25,864 nucleotides of DNA from JAUWQU01 sp964605095 (GTDB lineage Bacteria > Planctomycetota > Phycisphaerae > SM23-33), in assembly GCA_964605095.1 (NCBI GenBank), contig CAZSBS010000032.1, positions 1 through 25,864 on the forward strand, given 5' to 3'. Each line of letters begins with the position of its first letter. Within the stretch, counting starts at the first letter, position 1. Under the pieces are notes generated by a model, which saw nothing but the letters and a program-made list of their open reading frames with translations, had not been told where the DNA came from and ran no database searches. Made by a program: the position numbers and the translations under genes. This document shows, piece by piece, positions 18,748 through 25,864 of the stretch.

Positions 18748-21117
18748 TCAGTTGCCTATCGTACTCAGCCAGTCCACCAGCTTCTGCCACTCGTCTTTCA
18801 GGCTCGGCATCTCGTCTTGCAGCTTCTTCCAATCGTCTTGCAGATTCAGCAGTTGGAAGAGGTTGCTGTAGTCGTCGGTGAAGACGATCGGCTTGGCGCC
18901 ATCCTTGGACCACTCGGCGGCGCTGGGGGACTGCTTAATCTCATCCAGCAACTCCGCGCTGCCGGTGACCAGCACCCAGGTGGAGGTGAAGCACGGGTCG
19001 CCTTCCTCGTAGTGGTTTTCGACGAGTATGGACATCTTGCCGGCCTGGTCGGCCAGGCCGCGGACCAGGCCTTCCAGGTCGATGTAGCGGTTGGAGATGT
19101 GAAACGCCAGCACGCCATCGGGCTTGAGGTGGTAGAGGTACAACTGCATGGCCTGGGTCGTCAGCAGGTGCAAGGGGATGGAATCGCCACTGAATGCGTC
19201 CAGAACGATCACATCGAACTGCCCGCTCTGGCCGAGCTGCCGCTCCCGCTCCATCGTGAGCCTGGCGTCGCCAAGGACCACCTCCGTCTGGGCGGGCGTG
19301 TCCTTGCGGTAGGTGAAATGGGCGTCGGATATGCGGAGCATGTCGGCGTTTATCTCGTAGAACCGGATGTAATCTCCGCTCTGCCCGTATGCCGCCACCG
19401 TGCCGGTTCCCAGCCCCACCGCGCCGATCCGCAGATTAGGCCTGGCGGCAGTCGGCCCGGCGGGGGCCGTCATGGGCTGGGCGGGCTCGCTGTCCGGCCC
19501 GTCGCCGTCGGCCTGGGCGTCTTTGTAGGACTGCGCCTGTTCGCGGAAGCCCGCACGCCGCAGCAGGGCCGTGTAGGCTACCCCGATGCCGCTGTCACCA
19601 GCGTAGTAAGTTATGGGGCTCCTCCGGTATTCGTCGCTCGAGTACTGTGTGCCGTGGATGATCCGCCCGTGCATCAGAGTCATCTTGTCGCCCTCGAAGT
19701 ACGGCGACTTCTCGACGGAAAGGACGCCATAGAAGTTGCGGCTGACTTCCACCGTGCCGCGCATGTCCTCGCGGGCCTGGCGGACGAAGCCCACCGCCAG
19801 GATCGCCAGCGGCGGGATGCAGGCCGACGCGAACCCCAGCCTGAGCCAGACCGGGCCCGTCCACCGGAAGAAGCGGATGAACCGCCTGTCCAGCACGATC
19901 ACGGCCACCAGCATCGCGCCGCACGCGATGAGCGAGCCCTGGAACTCCCAGAAGCCCGAGAATATCTGCGGCGCCACAAGCGTGACAAACAGCCCGCCCA
20001 GCGCCCCGCCGGCCGAGATGAGCAGGTAATAGCCTGTCAGGCGGTTGGGCGCGGGCCTCAGCCGGGCCAGTTCGCCGTGGCAGACCATGCAGCAGGTGAA
20101 CAGCCCGGCCGAGTACAGGACGATCTGCTTCAGCGCGGGCATTTCCACGCCGGCGTGGACCGCCTCGTAGATGCCCCACAGGCCGACGCCCATCAGCGGA
20201 ATCCACAAGGGGCGGAAGTACCACCAGTCGCGGTCGAAGCAGATTATGAACGTCAGCAGGTAAAGGGCGAGCGGCAGGATCCACAGGAATGGCACCACCG
20301 GCAGATCCTGGGTCATCTGGTTGGTAGTCGCCAGCAGCACCACGCACGCACAGGCCGGCAGAAGCAGCGTAAGTACGCCGCGGACCAGCCCCGAGCGGAT
20401 CGACGGGCCGGGCTCGACGGCAGCGGCAAGGTGCCACCGCAACAGGCGGGCCGGCGGTGCGGGTGGCAAGGGCGGCTCGGCCGCCTCGGCGCGTGGCATG
20501 GGCGTCTCGCCCGTGGTTTTCCCTGTCCCCGCCTTGTCCACCTTGAAGGCCCGCCACGCGCAGAACCCGCACGAGGCCGCGAAAAGCACGAACAGCCCCG
20601 ACCACGAGTACTCCTGCCACCGCAGCGATAGTCCCGGCTCCAGCAGCACCGGGTAGCTCAGCAGCGCCAGCAGCGAGCCGACGTTCGACAGGGCATAGAG
20701 CCGGTAGGGGGATGCCTTGGGAAATTCCCGGCTGAACCACGCCTGGAGCAGCGGCCCGTTGGCGGCGAGTATCAGGTACGGCCCGCCGATGGTGACCGCC
20801 AGCAGGGCCAGGATTCGCGGAATCTCGGACTGCCCGCCGATTGGTTTCCACGCCTCAGCCGGGATTGCCGGCAGCAGCGCCAGGCACCCCGCCAGCAGCA
20901 GCCCGTGCAGAATAGCCTGCTTTCTGGGCGTCAGCAGGCGGATGCTCGCGTGGGCGTAGGCGTACCCGCCCAGCAGGGCCACCTGGAAGAAGACCATGCA
21001 GGTTGTCCAGACCGCAGGCGTTCCGCCGAACCACGGCAGGATGTGCTTGGCGATTATCGGCTGGACCTGGAACAGCAAAAACGCGCTGAGGAAGATGGGG
21101 AATGCATAGAACCACAT
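18748..21117 (-). CDS. Fused multi-pass membrane / spermidine-synthase-like protein
   Basis: 789 residues from the conserved start MWFYAFPIFLSAFLLFQ at 21117; an upstream in-frame extension of 37 residues is basic and unlike the family, so it was left out. About twelve hydrophobic segments fill residues 1-470. A C-terminal Rossmann methyltransferase-type domain follows, with VGLGTGT (567-573), an acidic strand end (YEINAD), DAFSGDSIP (640-648) and HISNRYIDL (673 onward), as in spermidine synthase-like proteins. This membrane/SpeE fusion is widespread, notably in planctomycetes, but its reaction is not established and genuine aminopropyl transfer should not be assumed. The C-terminal 30 residues (DDWKKLQDEMPSLKDEWQKL) look like a short amphipathic coil. 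The gene stands alone, with a hairpin at its 3' end and the epimerase remnant upstream. Confidence 0.88.
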   Translation of the reverse strand: MWFYAFPIFLSAFLLFQVQPIIAKHILPWFGGTPAVWTTCMVFFQVALLGGYAYAHASIRLLTPRKQAILHGLLLAGCLALLPAIPAEAWKPIGGQSEIPRILALLAVTIGGPYLILAANGPLLQAWFSREFPKASPYRLYALSNVGSLLALLSYPVLLEPGLSLRWQEYSWSGLFVLFAASCGFCAWRAFKVDKAGTGKTTGETPMPRAEAAEPPLPPAPPARLLRWHLAAAVEPGPSIRSGLVRGVLTLLLPACACVVLLATTNQMTQDLPVVPFLWILPLALYLLTFIICFDRDWWYFRPLWIPLMGVGLWGIYEAVHAGVEMPALKQIVLYSAGLFTCCMVCHGELARLRPAPNRLTGYYLLISAGGALGGLFVTLVAPQIFSGFWEFQGSLIACGAMLVAVIVLDRRFIRFFRWTGPVWLRLGFASACIPPLAILAVGFVRQAREDMRGTVEVSRNFYGVLSVEKSPYFEGDKMTLMHGRIIHGTQYSSDEYRRSPITYYAGDSGIGVAYTALLRRAGFREQAQSYKDAQADGDGPDSEPAQPMTAPAGPTAARPNLRIGAVGLGTGTVAAYGQSGDYIRFYEINADMLRISDAHFTYRKDTPAQTEVVLGDARLTMERERQLGQSGQFDVIVLDAFSGDSIPLHLLTTQAMQLYLYHLKPDGVLAFHISNRYIDLEGLVRGLADQAGKMSILVENHYEEGDPCFTSTWVLVTGSAELLDEIKQSPSAAEWSKDGAKPIVFTDDYSNLFQLLNLQDDWKKLQDEMPSLKDEWQKLVDWLSTIGN

Positions 21118-21243
21118 GGCCCTGATGGTCCTCAGGGGCCGGGGCGGCCCCGCAAAGCGTCTGCGCCGGTCAAAGCGAGTGACGCCCTCGCAGAGCCGGG
21201 ACAGGCACTTTACCCAAAGCCCGGCCAATTCCGCAAGAGGCGA

Positions 21244-21415
21244 TCACTCCATCGCTTGCCGAAGCGCTTCGGGCAGGTTGTGGCAGCGAAACTCGAAGCC
21301 CGAGTCGAGGAGTTTTCGCGGGGCCACGCGGGCCGAGGCCAGCAGCAGTTCATCAGCCATCTGGCCAAGCGCTATGCGCAGGGCGAATGCCGGCGTGGGC
21401 AGCGTGGCCGAGGCG
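21244..21415 (-). pseudogene. C-terminal remnant of a TIGR01777-type NAD-dependent epimerase
   Basis: Minus-strand translation ending at TGA 21244-21246 gives about 56 residues including TLPTPAFALRIALGQM, ADELLLASARVAPRKLLD and SGFEFRCHNLPEALRQAM. This matches the C-terminal DUF1731 signature of the TIGR01777/YfcH SDR epimerase family (Pafalrl..G..A.elll.s.rv.P.kLl..GfeFr...leeAL). The frame is open, but the whole N-terminal Rossmann domain is missing: directly upstream in this frame lies the end of ymdB, which is read in another frame. The piece is therefore a truncated remnant, probably left by a deletion. Its codon use is still coding-like, so the event may be recent. Residual translation from an internal ATG is possible but would give only about 40 residues. 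Confidence 0.7.
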
Positions 21416-22261
21416 TCAGTCGTGGCTTCTGCCCTGTCCGTCGTCGGCGTCGTAGGCGCCGCCTTCGGCGACTTGCCCCTGAATTTCGATGCGCTCGGCG
21501 GACTCGGCCTTGCCGGTCTGTGGGTTGACCGCGACGAGCATGCCGCACATTCGCGGGTCGCCTTCGGCGACGTCGAACCGAGCCGGCATGGAGGTTGTCA
21601 GCACGCTCAGCACGCGGTCTTTTCGCCGGCCCAGAACGCTGTCGTAGGGGCCGGTCATGCCAACGTCGGATATGAAGGCGGTCCCGCCGTCCAGCACCCG
21701 CGCGTCGGCGGTCGGAATGTGAGTGTGCGTGCCGAAAACTATGCTCACCTTGCCGTTGAGGTACCAGCCCATGGCGATCTTCTCGCTGCTGGCCTCGGCG
21801 TGAAAGTCGATGACGCGGATCTTCACGTCCGCCGGGATCTCATCCAGAGTCTTGGCCACGGCCTGCCAGGGCGAGTTCCAGTTGCCCATGTACATCTGGC
21901 CAAGGGCGCACGTTACGGCGACCTGGTAGCGGTTGTCCTTTGTCGGCACGACGGTCCATCTCCTCCCGGCAGCGCCTGGCAGGAGGTTCACAGGGCGCAC
22001 GATGCGGTCGGACTGCTCCATGGCCTGGACGATCTCACGCTTGCGGAAGACGTGGTCGCCGAGCGTGATCGCATCCACGCCGTAGCGGTGGAGTTTTTTG
22101 ACGATTTGCGGCGTAAGCCCGCTGCCGCCGGCGGCGTTCTCGGCATTGGCGACGACAAGGTCGACCTTGCGTTCCTCGATGAAGGCGGGAAGTTTGTCGG
22201 CGAGCACCATTCGGCCGGGGCGGCCCACGATGTCACCGATGCAGAGGATGTTGATGGACAT
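21416..22261 (-). CDS. ymdB: YmdB-family metallophosphoesterase (TIGR00282)
   Basis: 281 residues from ATG 22261. Ligands of the di-metal site seen in YmdB are present: Asp10 (IGDIVGRPG), Glu41-Asn42 (NAENAAGG), His70, His154 (DFHAEASSEK), and His179/His181 (GTHTHIPTAD). The usual GNH motif is GDH here (Asp69), so one bridging Asn is replaced by Asp. Characterised members hydrolyse 2',3'-cyclic nucleotides and affect RNA turnover and biofilm formation in Bacillus. The last about 20 residues (VAEGGAYDADDGQGRSHD) extend past the normal end and are polar; this is where the epimerase remnant abuts, so the tail may be the product of a junction. It is divergent from uvrB. Two hairpins lie in its leader. 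Confidence 0.92.
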   Translation of the reverse strand: MSINILCIGDIVGRPGRMVLADKLPAFIEERKVDLVVANAENAAGGSGLTPQIVKKLHRYGVDAITLGDHVFRKREIVQAMEQSDRIVRPVNLLPGAAGRRWTVVPTKDNRYQVAVTCALGQMYMGNWNSPWQAVAKTLDEIPADVKIRVIDFHAEASSEKIAMGWYLNGKVSIVFGTHTHIPTADARVLDGGTAFISDVGMTGPYDSVLGRRKDRVLSVLTTSMPARFDVAEGDPRMCGMLVAVNPQTGKAESAERIEIQGQVAEGGAYDADDGQGRSHD

Positions 22262-22277
22262 ATGCGATTGCTTTCCA

Positions 22278-22315
22278 CCGCCCCTGGGGCGGAAAAGATT
22301 CGGGCAACGCCCGAA
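22278..22315 (-). promoter_or_regulatory. Two tandem hairpins in the ymdB leader
   Basis: On the minus strand the first hairpin, TTCGGGC/GCCCGAA (22299-22315), is followed by TCTTTTCC, resembling an attenuator. The second, CCGCCCC/GGGGCGG (22278-22292), ends just before the GGAAAG ribosome-site-like sequence of ymdB. Together they could control readthrough or initiation. Confidence 0.4.
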
Positions 22316-22354
22316 CGGGTGGATTGTAACCGAATGCGGCGAGGAAAGCATCCA

Positions 22355-22420
22355 CAGATTGCGCAGATTTGCGCAGACCAGAGGCTTGTCGTTATAATCT
22401 GCGCAAATCTGCGCAATCTG
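22355..22420. repeat. Perfect 23-bp inverted repeat in the ymdB-uvrB gap
   Basis: The 23-bp arm at 22355-22377 is exactly complementary to 22398-22420, with a 20-nt loop. Each arm is itself a repeat of GCGCAGATT-type units, so both direct and inverted symmetry are present. The uvrB -10 box lies at the loop/right-arm junction, and the predicted transcription start lies in the right arm. Confidence 0.85.
22369..22398 (+). promoter_or_regulatory. Probable uvrB promoter inside the inverted repeat
   Basis: TTGCGC (22369-22374), an 18-bp spacer and a perfect TATAAT (22393-22398) predict a start near 22405 and a leader of about 35 nt before ATG 22440. The -35 box lies in the left arm of the 23-bp inverted repeat, and the last base of TATAAT is the first base of the right arm, so a dimeric regulator binding the arms would overlap the polymerase site. 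Confidence 0.55.
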
Positions 22421-22439
22421 CGGATAGAATCATTGGACT

Positions 22440-24590
22440 ATGCCGGACTTCAAGGTCGTATCCAAGATGATCCCTCGCGGCGATCAGCCGCAGGCTATAG
22501 ATCGCCTTACGGAGAACATCCGTCGCGGGCAGAAGTTCAACGTCCTGCTCGGCGCAACGGGTACCGGCAAGACTTTCACCATGGCCAATGTCGTCGAGCG
22601 GCTCAACAAGCCCACGCTGGTCATCAGCCACAACAAGACGCTCGCCGCCCAGCTCTACGAGGAGTTCAAGGAACTCTTCCCCGAAAACGCCGTCGAGTAT
22701 TTCGTCAGTTATTACGACTATTACCAGCCCGAGGCGTACATCCCGCAGCGGGACATCTATATCGAAAAGGACGCCAGCCGCAACGACGACCTCGACCGCC
22801 TTCGCCTGTCCGCCACCACAAGCCTTTCCAGCCGGCGCGACGTGCTGATTGTTGCCAGCGTCTCGTGCATCTTCGGCCTGGGCTCGCCGGAGGAATACCA
22901 GAAGATGGTCGTCGCCGTGCGGGTCGGAGACGCGGTGGACAGGCAGGAACTGCTGCAAAAGCTCGTTGCCCTCCGGTACGACCGCAACGACGTTAACTTC
23001 AAGCGGGGCACCTTCCGCGTCCGCGGCGACACGGTCGAGATACATCCGGCATACGAGGAGTTCGGCTACCAGATCGAGTTCTTCGGCGACCAGGTCGACG
23101 CGATTCACCTGATAAACCTTACCACCGGCGACACGCTGTCGTCGGTGGAGCAGGTGTTCATATTCCCGGCCGTGCATTACGTCGCCGACGAGGCCACGAT
23201 CGAGGCCGCCGCCCGCGGCATCCGCAAGGAGCTCGACCAGCGGCTCATCGAGTTTCGCAACGCGGGCAAGCTGCTGGAGGCCCAGCGCCTCGCCGCCCGG
23301 ACCAAGTACGATATCGAGATGCTGCTGGAGGTGGGCTTCTGCCCGGGCATCGAGAACTACTCGCGGCACCTTGACGGGCGTGCGCCGGGCGAAAGGCCCT
23401 ACACGCTGATAGACTACTTCGGCGACGACTTTCTGCTGGTCATCGACGAGAGCCACGTGTCGATCCCGCAGATCCGCGCGATGTACAACGGCGACCGAAG
23501 CCGCAAGGAGGTGCTCGTCGAGCACGGCTTCCGCCTGCCAAGCGCGATGGACAACCGCCCGCTGAAGTTCGACGAGTTCGAGGCGATGTGGAAGCAGGTG
23601 GTCTTCGTCTCAGCCACCCCGGCGGAGTACGAGCTTCGCTGCACCGGCGGGGAGATCGTCGAACAGATCATCCGCCCGACCGGGCTGGTGGACCCGCAAG
23701 TTGAAGTTCGCCCGGCCCGCGGGCAGGTGGCGGACCTGCTGGCGGAGATACGCAAGCGAGTCGCCGTCGGCGAGCGGACGCTGATAACCACGCTGACCAA
23801 GCGCCTGGCCGAGGATCTGTCCGAGTACATCCGCAACGAGGGCTTCCGCTGCCAGTACCTCCACAGCGAGGTGGACACGCTGGAACGCGTCGATATTCTC
23901 CGCGAGCTGCGCGAGGGCAAGCACGACGTGCTGGTCGGCGTGAACCTCCTTCGCGAGGGGCTGGACCTGCCGGAGGTCTCGCTCGTGGCGATTCTGGACG
24001 CCGACAAGGAGGGTTTCCTCCGCTCGGCCACGAGCCTGATCCAGACCATAGGCCGATGCGCCCGAAACGTAAACGCGCAGGTGTTCCTCTACGGCGACCG
24101 CGTAACCGACTCGATGCGGCGGGCACTCGACGAGACCAATCGCCGCCGCGAGACCCAGATCGCATACAACGTCGAGCACGGCATAACGCCCGAGACGATA
24201 CGCAAGGAAATCCGCACCGCCCTGGCTGACCAGTTGCGGGCCCGCAAGGTCGCCCGCGAGGCCATCCACGTCAACGAGAGCGAGTTCGACCTGCTGGATC
24301 TCATCTCCCGCTTGGAAGAGGAAATGTACAAGGCGGCTGAGGAGTTGGAGTTCGAGAAGGCGGCAAGGTTCCGCGACCGGATACAGGCCCTGCGCAACGA
24401 GGCTGAAGGCCAGGCCGAGAAGGGCGACGAGGCCGATGCTCGCCGCAAAGGCGGCTCCGGCCAGGCTGGCGCCGGCGGGGACACGGGCAAGGCAGACGCC
24501 GGCGGACCTGGACTAGGCAGTATCGTGCTTGACGAGGAGGAGTACACCGCCCCGAAAAAGACAGGCCGAGGCGGAAGGAAAATTCGGTAG
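22440..24590 (+). CDS. uvrB: Excinuclease ABC subunit UvrB
   Basis: 716 residues. Walker A GATGTGKT (38-45), the DNA-wedging beta-hairpin with YYDYYQPEAY (about 92-101), the helicase DESH box and the C-terminal UVR domain (about 618-654, EEEMYKAAEELEFEKAARFRDRI) are all intact. UvrB verifies damage handed over by UvrA and recruits UvrC for dual incision; the UVR domain binds UvrC. About 60 residues beyond the UVR domain form a Gly/Ala/Lys-rich tail ending in TGRGGRKIR, longer than in E. coli UvrB. It starts at ATG 22440, following the opening FKVVSKM...GDQPQAI of the family. The gene is divergent from ymdB, and its control region is the 23-bp inverted repeat. No uvrA or uvrC is in the window. 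Confidence 0.98.
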   Translation: MPDFKVVSKMIPRGDQPQAIDRLTENIRRGQKFNVLLGATGTGKTFTMANVVERLNKPTLVISHNKTLAAQLYEEFKELFPENAVEYFVSYYDYYQPEAYIPQRDIYIEKDASRNDDLDRLRLSATTSLSSRRDVLIVASVSCIFGLGSPEEYQKMVVAVRVGDAVDRQELLQKLVALRYDRNDVNFKRGTFRVRGDTVEIHPAYEEFGYQIEFFGDQVDAIHLINLTTGDTLSSVEQVFIFPAVHYVADEATIEAAARGIRKELDQRLIEFRNAGKLLEAQRLAARTKYDIEMLLEVGFCPGIENYSRHLDGRAPGERPYTLIDYFGDDFLLVIDESHVSIPQIRAMYNGDRSRKEVLVEHGFRLPSAMDNRPLKFDEFEAMWKQVVFVSATPAEYELRCTGGEIVEQIIRPTGLVDPQVEVRPARGQVADLLAEIRKRVAVGERTLITTLTKRLAEDLSEYIRNEGFRCQYLHSEVDTLERVDILRELREGKHDVLVGVNLLREGLDLPEVSLVAILDADKEGFLRSATSLIQTIGRCARNVNAQVFLYGDRVTDSMRRALDETNRRRETQIAYNVEHGITPETIRKEIRTALADQLRARKVAREAIHVNESEFDLLDLISRLEEEMYKAAEELEFEKAARFRDRIQALRNEAEGQAEKGDEADARRKGGSGQAGAGGDTGKADAGGPGLGSIVLDEEEYTAPKKTGRGGRKIR

Positions 24591-24599
24591 GGTGGCGCA

Positions 24600-24626
24600 G
24601 CCCTGCGTAGCTTCAGCGAAGCAGGG
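24600..24626. terminator. Hairpin between convergent uvrB and PIN toxin genes
   Basis: CCCTGC (24601-24606) and GCAGGG (24621-24626) enclose an alternative inner hairpin GCTTC-AGC-GAAGC (24610-24622). It lies 10 nt beyond the uvrB stop and overlaps the last codons of the PIN gene. The sequence is a variant, on the minus strand, of the 30-nt repeat at 81-110 and 5251-5280, and it supplies the PIN stop codon. Confidence 0.45.
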
Positions 24627-25035
24627 GCATTTCGTCGGCCAGGCGGGCGAGGAATTGGGCGGGCGTCAGGATGCGGGCGCCCCGGCACGCCTTGGCGGGG
24701 AAATGGCGGGCGTTGCCGGTTACGACGCAGTCCGCACTGGCGGCCAGGGCGACCTCGACGAATTTGGCGTCGGTCTCATCCGGCAGATGAATGCCCGCCG
24801 GCGGGGCGGTGATCTCTTCGGCCTCCGCTGCCAGCCGTACGATGAAACCCTCAGCCAGACTCCGGTCGAAGCCGAATTTCGCCTCGCTTAGCACCTTCGC
24901 ATATTCCAGGACGATCCGCTGGTCGAGCACGAGGGTGAAACCGCCCGTTACCCAGGCGGCGAGCAAACGGCCGCACGTTCCGGCTGGCGTGAGGAAAGCG
25001 GAGACAAATACGTTCGTGTCAACCACCGCCCTCAC
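24613..25035 (-). CDS. PIN-domain toxin of a type II toxin-antitoxin pair
   Basis: 140 residues of the PIN family (TIGR00305-like). The acidic active-site residues are in place: Asp6 (VVDTNVF), Glu44 (RIVLEYAKVL), Asp86/Asp89 (LPDETDAKF) and Asp102 in ADCVVTGNARHF. Such proteins are Mg2+-dependent ribonucleases that stop growth when the antitoxin is lost. The start is GTG at 25035, which overlaps the antitoxin stop as GTGA, so the two are translationally coupled. The gene is convergent with uvrB, 22 bp apart. The last residues (MPLLR) and the stop lie in a hairpin repeat, so the C-terminal tip may have been changed by that repeat. Confidence 0.9.
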   Translation of the reverse strand: MRAVVDTNVFVSAFLTPAGTCGRLLAAWVTGGFTLVLDQRIVLEYAKVLSEAKFGFDRSLAEGFIVRLAAEAEEITAPPAGIHLPDETDAKFVEVALAASADCVVTGNARHFPAKACRGARILTPAQFLARLADEMPLLR

Positions 25036-25316
25036 TTGTCGGCCTTTCTAATACGGGCGATTTCGGCATCGATCTCGGCCATCGTGGTATTGTCCAGGCC
25101 CTTTCGTACGGATTCACTCTGGATCTTCTGGCTGATCTGCTGTAGTTCCGCCCGGCGAATGGCTCGAACCTTGTCCTCCAGGTCCTCCCCGGTAACCGGC
25201 ATCATGATGGCAACGGGCTGGCCGTGCGAGGTTATGACGAGTTCCTTCTCCTTGGCCAGGTCCTTCCAGACCTCACCGGGCCTGATCCGCAGATCGCGCG
25301 ACGGAATGAATTTCAT
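25032..25316 (-). CDS. Phd/YefM-type antitoxin
   Basis: 94 residues. The N-terminal half (SRDLRIRPGEVWKDLAKEKELVITSHGQPVAIMMP) has the Phd/YefM DNA-binding and dimerisation fold pattern, and the charged C-terminal helix region (RRAELQQISQKIQSESVRKG...) is where the toxin is normally bound. ATG 25316 is preceded by AGGAG with an 8-nt spacer. The gene is first in the pair, as is usual, and overlaps the toxin start by 4 bp. Antitoxins of this family repress their own promoter; the AT-rich stretch upstream (25325-25375) is the likely operator region. Confidence 0.9.
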   Translation of the reverse strand: MKFIPSRDLRIRPGEVWKDLAKEKELVITSHGQPVAIMMPVTGEDLEDKVRAIRRAELQQISQKIQSESVRKGLDNTTMAEIDAEIARIRKADK

Positions 25317-25321
25317 TTTGG

Positions 25322-25375
25322 CGCTCCTATAACCAAATAATTATCACACATATATCCTACGATCATTCTACAGCA
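25322..25375 (-). promoter_or_regulatory. AT-rich promoter/operator region of the toxin-antitoxin pair
   Basis: This stretch is distinctly AT-rich against the GC-rich window. On the minus strand it contains TTGCTG and TATATG with a 16-bp spacer, and a GATAAT box closer to the gene, plus the palindrome ATAATTAT that could be an autorepression site. The exact -35/-10 pair is uncertain. Confidence 0.35.
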
Positions 25376-25427
25376 AGGGTTTGGCCTGAGCAACTGGAAA
25401 CTCGGATGACACATCGATAGTGCGGAG

Positions 25428-25819
25428 CCTTTGGAGTGCGGCGACCTCAGTCGCCGCTTTGGCCAGTGGAAAGACTCCCGATCTTGGCAACTGCCTCCCT
25501 GAATCCTCGCGGCTCTCTTGCTCGTTGCGGTCAAAGGCAAAGGCTGCCGCGGAGTCGCGCCTTCTCCATCCGCCGACGAGTTCGGCTGCCCGCTCCGGGC
25601 TTGGGCTGTCATGTCGATGGCCTACCGTCGTCGCTCCGCGACGTGCAAAAGCGGCGAGAGCTTCCCGATGTACGTCGGGACACTCCAAAGGCTTCGCGCC
25701 TTCTCCATCCGCCGACATGTTCGTCGCCGCTCCGGGCTTGGGCTGTCATGTCGATAGCCTACCGTCGTCGCTCCGCGACGTGTCAAAGCGGTCCCGATGT
25801 ACATCGGGACACTCCAAAG
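25428..25819. repeat. Degenerate repeat region with 139-bp tandem duplication
   Basis: It opens with the same 16-mer as the 18530 element (25428-25443), followed by the hairpin GCGGCGAC-CTCA-GTCGCCGC (25438-25457). Two tandem copies follow, offset by 139 bp: 25556-25690 and 25695-25819. Both contain the 22-nt start CGCGCCTTCTCC..., GGGCTTGGGCTGTCATGTCG and TACCGTCGTCGCTCCGCGAC, and both end in GGGACACTCCAAAG, the inverted form of the terminal motif. The second copy ends in the 16-bp palindrome CCCGATGTACATCGGG (25793-25808). No credible gene is present in 25317-25864; short frames there are repeat-derived. Confidence 0.75.
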
Positions 25820-25864
25820 ATGGCATGAGTAAAAAAGCGGTCTCCCGTCGGGTCGAGTAAACTC

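Noticed and set aside
18715..20631. A 638-codon plus-strand frame
   Set aside because: It is antisense to the fused membrane/spermidine-synthase-like gene and is rich in Arg, Gly and His without any motif.
25368..25860. Several frames of 60-146 codons at the right edge
   Set aside because: They are read across the repeat field, contain the same repeat-derived peptides in more than one frame, and match no family.

Overview
The window is GC-rich chromosomal DNA, most likely from a planctomycete or a related PVC-group bacterium. This assignment is inferred from gene content: a fused membrane/spermidine-synthase-like protein, a BatA-type membrane protein, sigma-54 two-component systems, rpsO-pnp, ymdB, and intergenic DNA full of short tandem repeats and palindromes. 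No rRNA or tRNA gene and no intact insertion sequence was recognised.

Layout. 1-1007: a heptamer repeat field, then an SDR oxidoreductase (minus). 1208-4259: a plus-strand pair made of a probable exported protein with an internal duplication and a BatA-like membrane protein with a degenerate von Willebrand region, behind a good sigma70-type promoter. 4309-11111 (all minus): alpha/beta hydrolase, mutL, an NtrC-type regulator, a LarA-like protein and a membrane-anchored histidine kinase. 11335-15202 (minus): cold-shock protein, polynucleotide phosphorylase with an RGG-like tail, ribosomal protein S15 and a stand-alone receiver. 15518-18048 (plus): a soluble histidine kinase coupled to a second NtrC-type regulator whose GAFTGA loop reads GAFTNA. 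18254-18529: a small membrane protein. 18530-18738: two palindromic elements. 18748-21117 (minus): the fused membrane/spermidine-synthase-like protein. 21244-21415 (minus): a remnant of a TIGR01777-type epimerase. 21416-24590: divergent ymdB and uvrB around a perfect 23-bp inverted repeat that contains a TATAAT box. 24613-25316 (minus): a Phd/PIN toxin-antitoxin pair. 25428-25819: degenerate repeat DNA with a tandem copy offset by 139 bp.

Functions. Several genes are housekeeping: mismatch repair (MutL), excision repair (UvrB), RNA turnover and translation (PNPase, S15, CspA). The accessory part is regulatory: two histidine kinases and three response regulators lie within about 11 kb, one set enclosing a LarA-like gene.

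The most unusual property is between the genes. Nearly every gap carries tandem units of exactly 7 bp, but of different sequence in each gap (CAGATTY, CCTGGTT, CCCGGCT, GGCTACT, GAACNNN, TAGGTCA, GAAGCCT), and several arrays begin at or within about 15 nt of a stop codon. Other gaps carry palindromic elements of about 80-170 bp. These resemble cyanobacterial STRR heptamers and REP/MITE-type elements, but no database comparison was possible here.
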